From positions 1-64,000 of the forward strand of contig JAPLOA010000067.1 in the NCBI GenBank assembly GCA_026400835.1: a DNA stretch of 64,000 nt. The letters run 5' to 3'. The position numbers and the translations under genes were made by a program. The DNA comes from Planctomycetales bacterium (GTDB lineage Bacteria; Planctomycetota; Planctomycetia; Planctomycetales; Planctomycetaceae). Below are positions 33,993-45,757 of this stretch, one piece after another. The notes below the pieces were generated by a model that searched no databases, was not told where the DNA came from, and saw only the letters and a list, made by a program, of their open reading frames with translations. Every line of letters begins with the position of its first letter. Within the stretch, counting starts at the first letter, position 1.

Positions 33993-34709
33993 ATGCGAAT
34001 TCTTCTGCTGGCCGACATCCATGCAAACTGGCCAGCGCTGGCGGCGATCAATGAGCGATTCGATGCGTGTTTGTTTCTGGGCGACGTCGTCGACTACGCC
34101 ACGGATCCCCTGCCCTGCATCGACTGGGTTCGCAAGTATGCTCTCGCGACGGTCCGCGGCAATCATGATCACTCGGTGGCTCAGCGCGTTGTCGTGAAGC
34201 CGGGCGGGACTTTTCGTCGCATGTCAGCCGCGATGCGACCGAGACACTTCGAAGTTCTGAACGATGAGCATCTCACTTGGCTGGCTCAAATGCCGGTGAC
34301 TCGTTATCTGACTTTAGGTGATCATCGTTTTTTGCTCGTCCATGCCACACCTCGTGATCCGATGGATGAGTATATCGGCGATAATGCCGAACAATGGCAG
34401 CAGCGACTGGAGCATGTCGACGTGGATTTTGTTTGTGTCGGCCACACGCACATCCCGATGCAGCTTCAGCTTGAGAAGACTCAGGTGATTAATCCGGGCA
34501 GCGTTGGTCAGCCTCGTGATGGCGACCCTCGCGCGGCCTATGCGATTATTGACAAAGGGCAGGTTGAGTTTCGACGTGTCCCTTATGATATTGATCAGAC
34601 GATTCGCCACATGCGGAGTTGTGGTATCGATGAGAACATCGTGGCGAAAGCGGAAGTCGTGCTCCGCAGCGGCGGTAGCCCCACGGCCTCGGGGTATTCA
34701 GAGCTCTGA
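33993..34709 (+). CDS. Calcineurin-like metallophosphoesterase (YfcE/MJ0936-type)
   Basis: A 238-residue protein with the full set of metal-binding motifs: LADIHANWPAL, FLGDVVDYA, VRGNHDHSV, LLVHATP and CVGHTHIPM, then INPGSVGQPRDGDPRA. This is the compact single-domain phosphodiesterase form, cytoplasmic, active on small phosphodiesters with two metal ions. It converges with the Cache kinase gene, separated by a family B repeat. Confidence 0.93.
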   Translation: MRILLLADIHANWPALAAINERFDACLFLGDVVDYATDPLPCIDWVRKYALATVRGNHDHSVAQRVVVKPGGTFRRMSAAMRPRHFEVLNDEHLTWLAQMPVTRYLTLGDHRFLLVHATPRDPMDEYIGDNAEQWQQRLEHVDVDFVCVGHTHIPMQLQLEKTQVINPGSVGQPRDGDPRAAYAIIDKGQVEFRRVPYDIDQTIRHMRSCGIDENIVAKAEVVLRSGGSPTASGYSEL

Positions 34710-34734
34710 AGCGTTTGGCGGCTGAAGAAAGAAT

Positions 34735-34822
34735 GTAGGGTGGGACCAGCGTAGCGCCGGCCCACCTTCGTTGAAGAGAAATGGTGGGCCGGCGCTCGCG
34801 ATGCGAGTTGGTCCCACCCTAC
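34735..34822. repeat. 88-bp palindromic repeat, family B, copy 2
   Basis: GTAGGGTGGGACCAGCGTAG at one end and its complement ending GGTCCCACCCTAC at the other, with the same inner GGTGGGCCGGCGCTCGCG as copy 1 at 2435. It is between two converging genes. Confidence 0.85.
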
Positions 34823-34864
34823 GAATTTGTTACACAGACGCGAACAAGACTCAAGGCGTGAGAT

Positions 34865-37090
34865 CTAATTGTCCGTCTCCGTCACCACCAAAACCCAGCC
34901 GATATTGCTGACTTCTTTGGGGCGGCTGTGCACAATCACGGGCGACATGGCGGCCAGGTGAGTTGCTCCGGTCAGCGGGTCAAGAAACTGTTCCATCAAA
35001 GCGACGGAAAGTTCCGGCGTCTCGGCATTCACGAGTTTCTCGGCCACTGTCAGGACAGAGTCTGTGACGCGCGGGAACTCTGCGTCGGACTTGCGATCTT
35101 TCAAATTCGGATGAGCGATCACCATCCCTTGATGATGAGTAATCTGGTTCTCTTCAACCTGAAACAACATCGCATTTTTCTGAACGCCAAAGTCGTCGAT
35201 CTCCAGCGTCATGGAAAGCAAACCCAGTACTTGTCGTTCGATCGGATTTTCACTGTCCCAAACGGGCACAGAGAATGAAACGACCAGTTTATTCGTCGCG
35301 GTGCTCTGATAAACGCACGAAAGATTGACGACATCGCCCTGCTCTGCCAACTTCGGAATCAGATACTCCAGTGGTTTCAAAGTGGCCACACGTGGATCAT
35401 CTTTCTCGAGGTCATGACCGAGCCCGTGAAAGTAATCTCGATGACGATACTCACTGCCAATGCTGGTGCCTCGCGGCGTACGAGCATACTGCAGTCCTGT
35501 ATTGGAAAAGATACTCCAGTTGGAATTCTGAATCGCGTTGCCACGCAGACCACGATGTTCGTTGAGCCACGCCTGCAACGGCTCCCACAGAGTTTTTTCG
35601 CTCGGATTTGTGTTGGCGGCCCTCAAGAGATTCTTCAATGATCCCGACTGCGCTTCGGACTCCAGCAGTCTCCATCGCAGATCAATTTCGTAGCCGATGG
35701 CCTGAGCCATCGTGCGAGCTGTCGTTTCCAGGTTCTCCTGCCGCGCGGTTTGTGCTTCTTTATGGCTGAAGTCAGCCAGTTCACGAGCCGCATGTTCGCG
35801 TCGAGCCAGCGTCCCCAGCCATGCAGCGGCCATGACACTGATCAGGACGACGGCGACAATCCCGGAAGCCGCCGACTGAGCGGCGAACCGATGCCGTCGC
35901 ACCCAGCGCGAGATTCGTTGAGCGCGAGTCTCACTCAGGACTGATACGGGCTCATCGGCCAGATAATTCTCGACATCTGCCGCGAGATCGAGAGCCGTCT
36001 CGTAGCGATCTTTCGGCTGTGCCTGCATCGCTTTCAGGCAGATGGCTTCCAGACTGCGAGGCACACTCCGCACAACCTCCGACGGATGTGTGAATCGCCC
36101 TTCAATCACGCGAGTCCGGATTTCGTGTCCGTTATCACCCGTGAAAGCAGGTTGACCGCACAGGATTTTATACAGCGTAGCGCCGAGGCTGTAGATATCG
36201 CTGGCTGGAGTGGGAGCCAGATTGGACGCCTGTTCGGGGCTCATGTAAGCGAGTGTGCCGGCTCCTCCGCCGGAAGTGCTGCTGTTCTGGCTGCCAGCGT
36301 TGGGCATCAGAGTCATTTCGCCGCTGTTGCGAAAGCGATCATCGCGATTCACGGGAACCGCCAGACCCCAGTCGACAACAATCGTCTCGCCATACTTCCC
36401 CAGCATCACATTCGCCGGCTTGATGTCTCGATGCACGATGCCACGATTGTGGGCATAGGCAACCGTCTTGCAGACTGAAATGAATGCCGTGAGGAGCCGA
36501 CGAAACTCAAGGCTCGGCTCTGCAGTGTTGCCCGCAGTTGCGCGAACCTGATGACAGCGCTGAATGGCCTCATCCATCGTTTCGCCGTCGATGTAACGCA
36601 TGTAGTAAAACAGTTGCCCGTTTTCGGCCTGACCAATTCCATACAGCGGCACAATCCCCGGGTGCTCCAGGCGTCCGGTGACTTCTGCTTCCAGCATAAA
36701 GCGATCGCAGCTTGTTCGATCTTTGATCAGACTCTGGTGGATGAATTTGACCGCTACCTGACGATTCAGTTCGCGCTCCGTTGCGCGGTAGACGGCTCCA
36801 AGACCACCTTTGGCATGAAAAATCAGCGAGGTAATCTCACTGGAAGATGTCAGGCTCTCCGCGTCAGTACCGGTTGTCGATCTACGCCCTGATTTTTCGG
36901 CGGAGACATGATGCTGTTGCTCGATCGCGTCAACTCTGCGCCGCAGGTCCTGCTCAAGATGTGGCGCGTGGCGACATAACTCAGCGATTGACAAATGCTT
37001 TCCCTGCTCACGAGCGCCCTCCCACTGATCGACGAGATCGTCGATCAGAACGGAATCGTTCATTCCGATTGTATTCTCATCAAGTGCCAT
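34865..37090 (-). CDS. Ser/Thr protein kinase with extracytoplasmic Cache-like sensor domain
   Basis: A 741-residue receptor-type kinase. Residues 1-80 form a soluble N-terminal region. The kinase domain (about 85-395) has the glycine loop AKGGLGAVYRA, VAVKF, HRDIKPANV and AYMSPEQA, with DWGLAV in place of DFG, common in planctomycete kinases. A membrane helix (about 415-440) leads to a C-terminal region of 300 residues resembling a double Cache sensor (WSIFSNTGLQYARTP, HRDYFHGLG, GLLSMTLEIDDFG), which binds small ligands outside the cytoplasm. It starts 14 bases after the stop of another kinase gene, so the two are co-transcribed. Confidence 0.9.
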   Translation of the reverse strand: MALDENTIGMNDSVLIDDLVDQWEGAREQGKHLSIAELCRHAPHLEQDLRRRVDAIEQQHHVSAEKSGRRSTTGTDAESLTSSSEITSLIFHAKGGLGAVYRATERELNRQVAVKFIHQSLIKDRTSCDRFMLEAEVTGRLEHPGIVPLYGIGQAENGQLFYYMRYIDGETMDEAIQRCHQVRATAGNTAEPSLEFRRLLTAFISVCKTVAYAHNRGIVHRDIKPANVMLGKYGETIVVDWGLAVPVNRDDRFRNSGEMTLMPNAGSQNSSTSGGGAGTLAYMSPEQASNLAPTPASDIYSLGATLYKILCGQPAFTGDNGHEIRTRVIEGRFTHPSEVVRSVPRSLEAICLKAMQAQPKDRYETALDLAADVENYLADEPVSVLSETRAQRISRWVRRHRFAAQSAASGIVAVVLISVMAAAWLGTLARREHAARELADFSHKEAQTARQENLETTARTMAQAIGYEIDLRWRLLESEAQSGSLKNLLRAANTNPSEKTLWEPLQAWLNEHRGLRGNAIQNSNWSIFSNTGLQYARTPRGTSIGSEYRHRDYFHGLGHDLEKDDPRVATLKPLEYLIPKLAEQGDVVNLSCVYQSTATNKLVVSFSVPVWDSENPIERQVLGLLSMTLEIDDFGVQKNAMLFQVEENQITHHQGMVIAHPNLKDRKSDAEFPRVTDSVLTVAEKLVNAETPELSVALMEQFLDPLTGATHLAAMSPVIVHSRPKEVSNIGWVLVVTETDN

Positions 37091-37104
37091 AGTGATCTGC
37101 GACT

Positions 37105-38802
37105 TTATTGTTTTGGCATCTCGGCTGGTTCACCATTCTGTCGGAACCGTGCGTAATCGAGCCATGGGTCGAGATCTCTCTCGGAGCGAAAGATGTCGCG
37201 GAACAACGCCAGAATTTGCTGGCCTTCTTCGGGTTTGTCTGACGCCAGGAGTTTCTCGGCCGCTGTCATTCGTTCTGTAATGATTCGGTTTCGCTCACTG
37301 TGAGTCAACAGGGCTTCTTTCTGAGACTTCAAATGTCGCTCAGCCAGCACTCTCCAGTACTTCGGATCACCAATGATACCACCGGCTTCAGTTGCGTCGG
37401 CTTTTTCGCCGGAAGTCGCGGCCGCTGGTTGAGCATTCTCACTGCTGAGTGAATTCAACATCTGCTGAAAGAGTTCGATGGATTCGAGAAGATTGCGGTC
37501 TTTGTCGCGTTCAGCCTGAAGGGCGGCAATGCAGTCCTTTTCATGGCGATTTCGTCCATCGCGTTTGCCGCGAGCCATGTTCTCGGCCTGTCGCTCAAGA
37601 ATGGCGACTTCTGCATCATCCAGCCAGCCGCTCACTTCCTGAACGTGTTTGCCTTCCGGATACTGCTCCAGATAAGGCAGAAGAAACATTCGCTTCGCAT
37701 CGTCAAATTTGACCACAGACGAATCGTCGCCAGTAGCCATAGCTTCTTTGGCTTTCAGATACAGCGCGTCTTCGTTGGGGCCCAGAACCATCCAGACGGC
37801 AGCCGCGATCAGCAGAAAGAAACAGGTGACGAGGAACCATGTTTTTTCATAGAACGCTGAGTTATCTTTCTTCTTCTTTTTCTTCTTCGGCTTGAGCTCC
37901 CCGGTTTCGGGGTCGACAGTTGAGCCCTTGCTCGCTCCTGCCGCCGCCATCGCTTCGGGAGAAACTTCCGAAACAACCTGCTGTGATTTTTGCAGAATCT
38001 CCGTCAGCTCCGTGTGAACCGCCAGAGCGTCATAAGGTCGGTCGTCAGGGCTCTTCGCAAGAAGCCGTTCAATCAGTTGATCGAGTGCCAGCGGGCACTC
38101 CGGAATTTTTTCACGAACGTTGTAAGGATCATCATTCAGATGCTGCATCAGCATCTCAGCTGGGTTGTCGGCGACAAACGGAGTCTGCCCGGTCAGTACT
38201 TCGTAGAGCAAACAACCGGTCGCATAAAGATCAGTCTTGCGTGAGATCGGCACGTTGCCCTGAATCTGCTCGGGGGCCATGTAGGCATAGGTGCCCACCG
38301 TCTTGCCAGCCGCTGTCAGTGCGGTCGCTTCGGTATCACGAGCGATCCCGAAGTCGCCCAGCTTGATCTTGCCTTTCTTTGTGACAAACAGATTCGCTGG
38401 CTTCAGATCACGATGAATGATCCCTGCGTTGTGAGCAACCTCCAGCGCTGCACAAAGCTGTCGGCCGACCTGAACAGCCTGATCCCACGACAGCCGTTTT
38501 TTCTTTTTCAAAATATCCTGCAGTGATCCGCCATCAACGAGCTCCATCGCATACCAACGCTGGCCCTGATGAGTTCCTCCACCGTAGTACTTGACGATAT
38601 TGGGATGAGTCAGTCGCTTCAGAATATCAATCTCGCGCTCAAAGCGTTTGAGCATTTTTGCGTCGCCGGAAAGTCCGGGCGGCAGGACCTTCAAAGCGAC
38701 CTCTTTGCCGTTTTCCACGTACGTGGCCATGTAGACGATGCCCATGCCTCCGGCACCGATCTGCTTCCCAAGGATGAACGGACCAATCTTTCGCTCAGTC
38801 AT
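37105..38802 (-). CDS. PknB-type Ser/Thr protein kinase, membrane-anchored
   Basis: A 565-residue protein. The kinase domain at residues 9-270 has GAGGMGIVYMA, VALKVLP, HRDLKPANLF, DFGIARD and TYAYMAPEQ. A lysine-rich patch (PKKKKKKK) precedes a single membrane helix (TWFLVTCFFLLIAAAVW, about 320-338), and the remaining 220 residues are helical and charged, outside the membrane, with no recognised sensor. It is the upstream gene of a two-kinase operon. A small inverted repeat (CTGACA/TGTCAG, 38815-38830) lies just before its start and might be a control site. Confidence 0.93.
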   Translation of the reverse strand: MTERKIGPFILGKQIGAGGMGIVYMATYVENGKEVALKVLPPGLSGDAKMLKRFEREIDILKRLTHPNIVKYYGGGTHQGQRWYAMELVDGGSLQDILKKKKRLSWDQAVQVGRQLCAALEVAHNAGIIHRDLKPANLFVTKKGKIKLGDFGIARDTEATALTAAGKTVGTYAYMAPEQIQGNVPISRKTDLYATGCLLYEVLTGQTPFVADNPAEMLMQHLNDDPYNVREKIPECPLALDQLIERLLAKSPDDRPYDALAVHTELTEILQKSQQVVSEVSPEAMAAAGASKGSTVDPETGELKPKKKKKKKDNSAFYEKTWFLVTCFFLLIAAAVWMVLGPNEDALYLKAKEAMATGDDSSVVKFDDAKRMFLLPYLEQYPEGKHVQEVSGWLDDAEVAILERQAENMARGKRDGRNRHEKDCIAALQAERDKDRNLLESIELFQQMLNSLSSENAQPAAATSGEKADATEAGGIIGDPKYWRVLAERHLKSQKEALLTHSERNRIITERMTAAEKLLASDKPEEGQQILALFRDIFRSERDLDPWLDYARFRQNGEPAEMPKQ

Positions 38803-39154
38803 ACTGGAAATCGCCTGACAGAAGTGTCAGTTCAGGGAAAGGAGAGAACCAAAATCTTTGCAATGGGCCTGGCTGCTGTGTTGAACACGAGTCCCTTCGC
38901 CATTTTGACAGCCGAACAGGTTCGGCACAATCGGTCAGTGGCTTCTACGTGACAATCGGTTTTCTTTGTGAGCAGGTAATGGCGAGGATTGGCAAAATTT
39001 TGATCGAGCAGGTGAATTCCCGGGCGTTTGTAGCTCGAATCACCCGCAGTTGAGCATCTCGGGAAATTTTTCCAAACTGACCAGAATCCCTGTAAGGTCG
39101 GCTCCCGAGCCTGGTATTCCCTTTTGTCGCGAGATTTTGAACGCAGGAGTTTAG
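38803..39154. other. 352-base intergenic region
   Basis: Divergent promoter region between the kinase operon and the pirin gene. Besides the CTGACA/TGTCAG dyad at 38815-38830 I see nothing assignable. Confidence 0.5.
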
Positions 39155-39853
39155 ATGTTAGAGGTACGCAAAGCCGGGGAACGAGGCCACGCCGACCATG
39201 GCTGGCTGGATACGTGGCATACGTTTTCGTTCGCCAGCTATCAGGATCCTCAACACGTCCGCTTTCGTGCGTTGCGGGTGATGAATGAAGATATCGTTGC
39301 TCCCGGGCAGGGTTTTGGAACTCATCCGCACAACGACATGGAAATCGTGACCTATGTGTTGTCCGGCGCGCTGGAGCACAAGGATTCGATGGGAAACGGT
39401 GAGGTTCTGCGGCCGGGCGAGTTTCAGCGAATGACAGCCGGAACCGGGATTACTCATAGTGAATTCAATCCCTCCGCGACGGAGCCTACTCATCTTTACC
39501 AGATATGGTTGTTTCCAGAGCGAAAGGGGCTGACGCCCGGTTATGAGCAGAAATCATTCTCGGCGGTCGGACGTCACAATGAACTGCGCCTGGTGGCATC
39601 TCGCGACGGTGCACAGGGCTCTCTGAAAATTCACACCGATGCCGCAATCTATCTGGCACAACTGAACGAAAATGGTTCCGTGGATTTCACGATCACTCCC
39701 GGTCGATATGCATGGCTGCAGGTCCTGAGCGGATCTGTCTCCGTCAACGGAGTGGCACTTTTGCAAAGTGATGGAGTGGCGGTGACCGGTGAAGAGTCGC
39801 TGACGATCACCGCCGATCAGGATTCGGAAATCATGTTGTTTGATCTGGCATAA
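39155..39853 (+). CDS. Pirin-family protein (YhhW-type bicupin)
   Basis: A 232-residue double-cupin protein with AGGAG ahead of ATG 39155. The N-terminal cupin has the metal-ligand set GFGTHPHNDMEIVTYVLSG and HKDSMGN, and the product shows the family start VRKAGERGHADHGWLDTWHTF. YhhW oxidises quercetin in vitro; the physiological substrate of pirins is unclear. A family D hairpin 46 bases downstream may end its transcript. Confidence 0.93.
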   Translation: MLEVRKAGERGHADHGWLDTWHTFSFASYQDPQHVRFRALRVMNEDIVAPGQGFGTHPHNDMEIVTYVLSGALEHKDSMGNGEVLRPGEFQRMTAGTGITHSEFNPSATEPTHLYQIWLFPERKGLTPGYEQKSFSAVGRHNELRLVASRDGAQGSLKIHTDAAIYLAQLNENGSVDFTITPGRYAWLQVLSGSVSVNGVALLQSDGVAVTGEESLTITADQDSEIMLFDLA

Positions 39854-39899
39854 CTGGCCATCGCTCTTGTTTGAATCCGGATAGTGTTTTGGACCAACA

Positions 39900-39923
39900 G
39901 CCGGAACGCGTTAGCGTCCGGTT
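39900..39923 (+). repeat. Family D hairpin, copy 1 (terminator-like)
   Basis: GCCGGAACGCGTTAGCGTCC folds as CCGGA-CGC/GCG-TCCGG with a GTTA loop. The same sequence at 58411 is followed by a T-run; here the tail is weaker. Confidence 0.7.
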
Positions 39924-39973
39924 GTTCCTGTGCTCAATGCATTCACTCTGTATTTGCGGCGTGTTGTTTCATC

Positions 39974-40232
39974 GTAACCCGAAGCGTAAGTTTTTAAGTT
40001 GCGCATTTGCGTCTATCCCAACCCGCTGCGTGATCGATTGTGTTTTAGCGTTTTAGGCAGTGTTTGCGTAAATCCCTCGCTGACGCTTCGGGTTGTGATA
40101 AATCCCAGTGTTTCTCCGCAAGCGAACAACCTCAGCGCCGAAACGCGCAACTTCAAAAAGCGTAAGCGAGGGATGTTAGATGTGTAGAATGAGCCCAATA
40201 ATCCCTGACTGACGTTTCGGGTTGTGATAACC
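39974..40232. repeat. Cluster of family C repeats
   Basis: At least five related segments: GTAACCCGAAGCGTAAG (39974), ACCCGCTGCGTGATCG (40020), AATCCCTCGCTGACGCTTCG (40071), AAGCGTAAGCGAGGGATG (40160) and ATCCCTGACTGACGTTTCGG (40201). They occur in both orientations, filling most of the 431-base gap 39854-40284. No gene lies there. Confidence 0.8.
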
Positions 40233-40284
40233 CAATAAATCTCTTTACACCATTCTCCCCTGGTAAAATGAAGTGAGTTCATCA

Positions 40285-41376
40285 ATGGCTGAGTCACATT
40301 TGTTGTCACCGTTTTCGTTGGGTTCGCTGACGCTGAAAAATCGAGTTGTATTGGCACCGATGACACGTTCTCGATCGGGCTCCGAGCGCATTCCGAATGC
40401 GAAGATGGCCGAATACTACGTGCAGCGCAGTTCGGCCGGTTTGTTGATCTCGGAAGCCACTGTGATTGCGGACTACGCGATCGGATGGAGCGAGACTCCC
40501 GGGATCTATTCGGACGAAATGGTGGCTGGTTGGAAGAAAGTCGTCGAGGCTGTTCATCAGGCGGGCGGGCGAATTTTTCTGCAGCTCTGGCATTGTGGCC
40601 GAGCATCTCACAGCAGCTTTCTGAACGGCAACCGTCCCATGGCACCGTCAGAAATTGCCATCAACGGCGACTCGATTCAAACTCCGACGGGAAAGCAGCC
40701 CTATGAAGTGCCGCGGGCCATTGAGACGGCTGAAGTGAGCAGGATCGTCAATGATTATCGACTCGCAGTCAGAAGAGCGAAGCAGGCCGGATTTGACGGC
40801 GTTGAACTACACGGAGCCAACGGGTATCTGATCGATACGTTCCTGCAGTCGAAGACCAATCATCGGACGGATCAGTATGGTGGTTCTGTGCAGAACCGTT
40901 TTCGGTTTCTGCGAGAGATCATTGAAGTTGCCACGGCGGAAATGCCAGCCGATCGAATCGGAGTCCGGATTTCGCCAAACGGTGTTTTCAATGATATGGG
41001 TTCGCCCGACTACCGCGAGACGTTCCGTTACGTTGCCAAACAGCTTGATCAGTATGGTTTGGCTTATCTGCATGTCATGGATGGTCTGGCCTTCGGATTT
41101 CATCAGCTTGGTGAGCCGATGACGCTGAATGATTTCCGAGCTGTGTTCAGTGGTCCACTGATCGGAAATTGTGGATACACTCAGGAGACCGCTGAAGCAG
41201 CGGTTGCAAATGGGCAGGCGGATCTGATTGCCTTCGGGCGGCCCTACATCAGCAATCCGGATCTGGTTGAAAGATTTGCTAACGGCTGGCCGTTGAGTCC
41301 TCCCGCAGAAATGTCAGCGTGGTATACACCCAGCGACACAGGTTACACAGATTTTCCAAACTATCGCTCGGCCTGA
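40285..41376 (+). CDS. Old Yellow Enzyme-family NAD(P)H:flavin oxidoreductase (NemA-like alkene reductase)
   Basis: A 363-residue FMN-dependent TIM barrel that reduces activated C=C bonds and nitro compounds. It starts LLSPFSLGSLTLKNRVVLAP; the paired catalytic residues are in VELHGANGYLIDTF (His/Asn), and the sequence continues TDQYGGSVQNRFRF, as in NemA. I chose ATG 40285; GTG 40273 is the alternative. It has no export signal. Confidence 0.94.
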   Translation: MAESHLLSPFSLGSLTLKNRVVLAPMTRSRSGSERIPNAKMAEYYVQRSSAGLLISEATVIADYAIGWSETPGIYSDEMVAGWKKVVEAVHQAGGRIFLQLWHCGRASHSSFLNGNRPMAPSEIAINGDSIQTPTGKQPYEVPRAIETAEVSRIVNDYRLAVRRAKQAGFDGVELHGANGYLIDTFLQSKTNHRTDQYGGSVQNRFRFLREIIEVATAEMPADRIGVRISPNGVFNDMGSPDYRETFRYVAKQLDQYGLAYLHVMDGLAFGFHQLGEPMTLNDFRAVFSGPLIGNCGYTQETAEAAVANGQADLIAFGRPYISNPDLVERFANGWPLSPPAEMSAWYTPSDTGYTDFPNYRSA

Positions 41377-41411
41377 TCCCGTCGGACGACATACGCTGCT
41401 CTCGCCGTTGA

Positions 41412-42203
41412 AGGTTCCTGCTCTGGAGCCTTGCTGCGTCGCGCGTCATCTCCACGATCAAAGCGCATTCCGGACCTGTCTGGGGGATGTCGATTAGCCA
41501 CGACGGAAATCTGCTGGCTACCGGGAGCGATGATGGCAAGGTTCGAGTTTTCGAATTGGCAACGACGAACGAATCCAGGCAGTTCGAAACGGGCTACGCC
41601 GTTCGTACGTTGGTGTTTGCACAGAGCGACAATCAACTGCTGACCAGTGGTCGAACTGGGCAAGTGGAAGTCTGGAATGTCGAGACTGGCGAAAGAACCG
41701 TCAAAACTAATGGGCACGCGGGGGCGGTTTCCTGAGTCGCATTCGCACCGGACAGAAAGACCTTTGCCAGTGTCAGCGGCGACAAGACCGCTCGCATCTG
41801 GAATGCCACCACTGGCGGCGAGCAATTGACTTTGGAGCGCCACAGCGGAGGTATCTCCGGGGTAGCATTTTCGCCGGATGGTTCGCAGATCGTGACCGGT
41901 GGCCGGGACAAAACAGTTCGGTTATGGGAAACCTCCAGCGTTAGCCTTCATCACACCTGTGAAGGACACGGTGGCGATGTCTGGGCCGTCGCATTTTCTG
42001 CGACAACTCCTTTGGCGGTATCTGTTGGCGAAGATCGGGTCGTAAGAGTGTGGCAGACTGAGAAGCGAGAACAGTTGGCTTCACTCGTGGCGCATACCGG
42101 GTCGCTCTACGCTGTCGCGTTTACTCTTGACGGCCAGTATCTGGCGACAGCTGGCCGTGACGGTACCGTTCGTGTCCGGGACATGAAGCACGTTGCTCGG
42201 TAA
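41412..42203 (+). pseudogene. WD40-repeat gene remnant, interrupted by an in-frame TGA
   Basis: An open frame after the stop at 41409 gives a series of about six WD40 repeats (VWGMSISHDGNLLATGSDDG; VAFAPDRKTFAS; VAFSPDGSQIVTGG; VAFTLDGQYLATAG). It is broken only by one TGA codon at 41733-41735; the frame is the same on both sides and the repeat pattern continues (GAVS-stop-VAF). There is no start codon with a ribosome site and no upstream domain, so the 5' part is missing. It is probably a relic of a larger WD40 protein or kinase-WD40 fusion. UGA readthrough is possible but less likely. Confidence 0.8.
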
Positions 42204-42212
42204 ACCACTTCG

Positions 42213-44280
<2,068 letters not shown>

Positions 44281-44338
44281 CGATGCTGCTCCTTAAACGT
44301 CGTACCGCCGCGGCCGCTGCGCGGGCTTCGTCTGAGGT

Positions 44339-45757
44339 TCAACGAGAGTCCCGCTTCTTTACCACAGTGACCAACTGATCTTCAGGCTCCTCAGTCAGCA
44401 GCAGACTGCGGAAGTGATATTCCTGAGGCTGGCCATTGCTGTGAAGCTGAAGTCCCAGCGAGCAGGCTTGAAGCATTTCAGGCTTGTCCGTGAAATCAAA
44501 AACTTCTTCGCCATTGGCTGCGAAACGGATGCGATCACCGCGGACCAGAATTTCGATCTGATTCCACTGGCCTTTCTTCTCCAATTCATTTCCGCGGCCA
44601 ACCGGAGCCACGCGATTGCGACGATGAGCGTCCCAGATGCCCCAGTCATGACAGAACATCAGCAACGGACCTTTGAAGCCGAACTTATTCTCGCCGGCAT
44701 CCGTAAATTGTTCACCAAGAGCGGCCACTGCCGAGTGCATCGTAGAGTGCTTGTCGCTCATCGTCTGCTTCACTTCGAACAGCATTCGAAAGTTGCGGTA
44801 CTTCTTTGCCGTGAACAGATAAGTGCTGCTTGTGACTTTGTCCTCGTTGGCTCCGCGAATCATGCCATGCTTTACAGACCAGCGAGTTTCATCGCCCGAC
44901 CAGCCGGACAGATCCTTGCCATTAAAGAGATGCTGAACAGTTTCGGTTTTTGGGATACGTGATTCGACAAACAGAGGTTCAGAGAAGTCCGTTTCCGGCT
45001 TCTTCAGATTGAGTTCCTTGATCCAGGTGTTTCTGTAACGAACATCATGGCCTTCGCATTGAAGCTTGATTCCACCGGGAGTGTCAGTAATTCCTTTTCC
45101 CCCATCATTGCCACCATCGATACCTGAATTAGGGCCGCCCCAGACCTGATTGATTTCAAAGTTGTGATGCACTTTCTGGCCGTTGAAGTAAACCGTGGCC
45201 CGAGCTTTCTCAACACGCTGACCGTCCTTGAATCGAGCGGCTCGGAAGACAACATCGTACGAGTTCCAGCTTCCTCGCCCGTTATACGCGAAATACGGTG
45301 ACTCGGTCTCATTGATGATGGCCGCCATCCCGTGCGGAGTATCATCGCCGTCCAGAACCTGAATCTCGTGGCGATTCTGCAGATAGACTCCACTGTTGCC
45401 ACCGGGATTCATGATCAGCAACTCAATGTGCAGGCGAAAATCGCGGTACTCTTTTTTGGTCACAATATCGGCTGCCCCGAATCGTCCGCCTGCGGCCGCT
45501 GGGTCATCTGTCATGACAGCGGTGCCGCCATCAACCGGGTCGTCGACGATTTTCCATTTAATCGGAAGAGAGGATTTGAATCCGGGGCCCTGCCAGTACG
45601 TCCATTTCTCGTCCAGCATTTCGCGAGAGCCATCAATGAGCATTTCTGCACCCTCGATCGGGGCAGCTCCCACACCGACATCGGCACGACAAATCGAGTT
45701 AAGGGCTGAAAGCCCGATAATCAGGGTTGCTATCCAGACCGGTCGACGTGAGATCAT
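44339..45757 (-). CDS. Secreted DUF1080 (3-keto-disaccharide hydrolase-like) protein with two domains
   Basis: A 472-residue exported protein (signal peptide 1-25, LSALNSICRA). It carries two concanavalin-like DUF1080 domains: the first with SGVYLQNRHEIQVLD and HGMAAII, the second starting at HLFNGKDLSGW, the common DUF1080 opening, and ending YHFRSLLL. DUF1080 proteins hydrolyse 3-keto sugars made by Gfo/Idh/MocA-type dehydrogenases, which gives a possible link to the four such enzymes in the window. The substrate is not known. Confidence 0.9.
   Translation of the reverse strand: MISRRPVWIATLIIGLSALNSICRADVGVGAAPIEGAEMLIDGSREMLDEKWTYWQGPGFKSSLPIKWKIVDDPVDGGTAVMTDDPAAAGGRFGAADIVTKKEYRDFRLHIELLIMNPGGNSGVYLQNRHEIQVLDGDDTPHGMAAIINETESPYFAYNGRGSWNSYDVVFRAARFKDGQRVEKARATVYFNGQKVHHNFEINQVWGGPNSGIDGGNDGGKGITDTPGGIKLQCEGHDVRYRNTWIKELNLKKPETDFSEPLFVESRIPKTETVQHLFNGKDLSGWSGDETRWSVKHGMIRGANEDKVTSSTYLFTAKKYRNFRMLFEVKQTMSDKHSTMHSAVAALGEQFTDAGENKFGFKGPLLMFCHDWGIWDAHRRNRVAPVGRGNELEKKGQWNQIEILVRGDRIRFAANGEEVFDFTDKPEMLQACSLGLQLHSNGQPQEYHFRSLLLTEEPEDQLVTVVKKRDSR

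Noticed and set aside
39974-40232. CRISPR-like array
   Set aside because: Repeats are diverged, occur in both orientations and are unevenly spaced; no cas genes.
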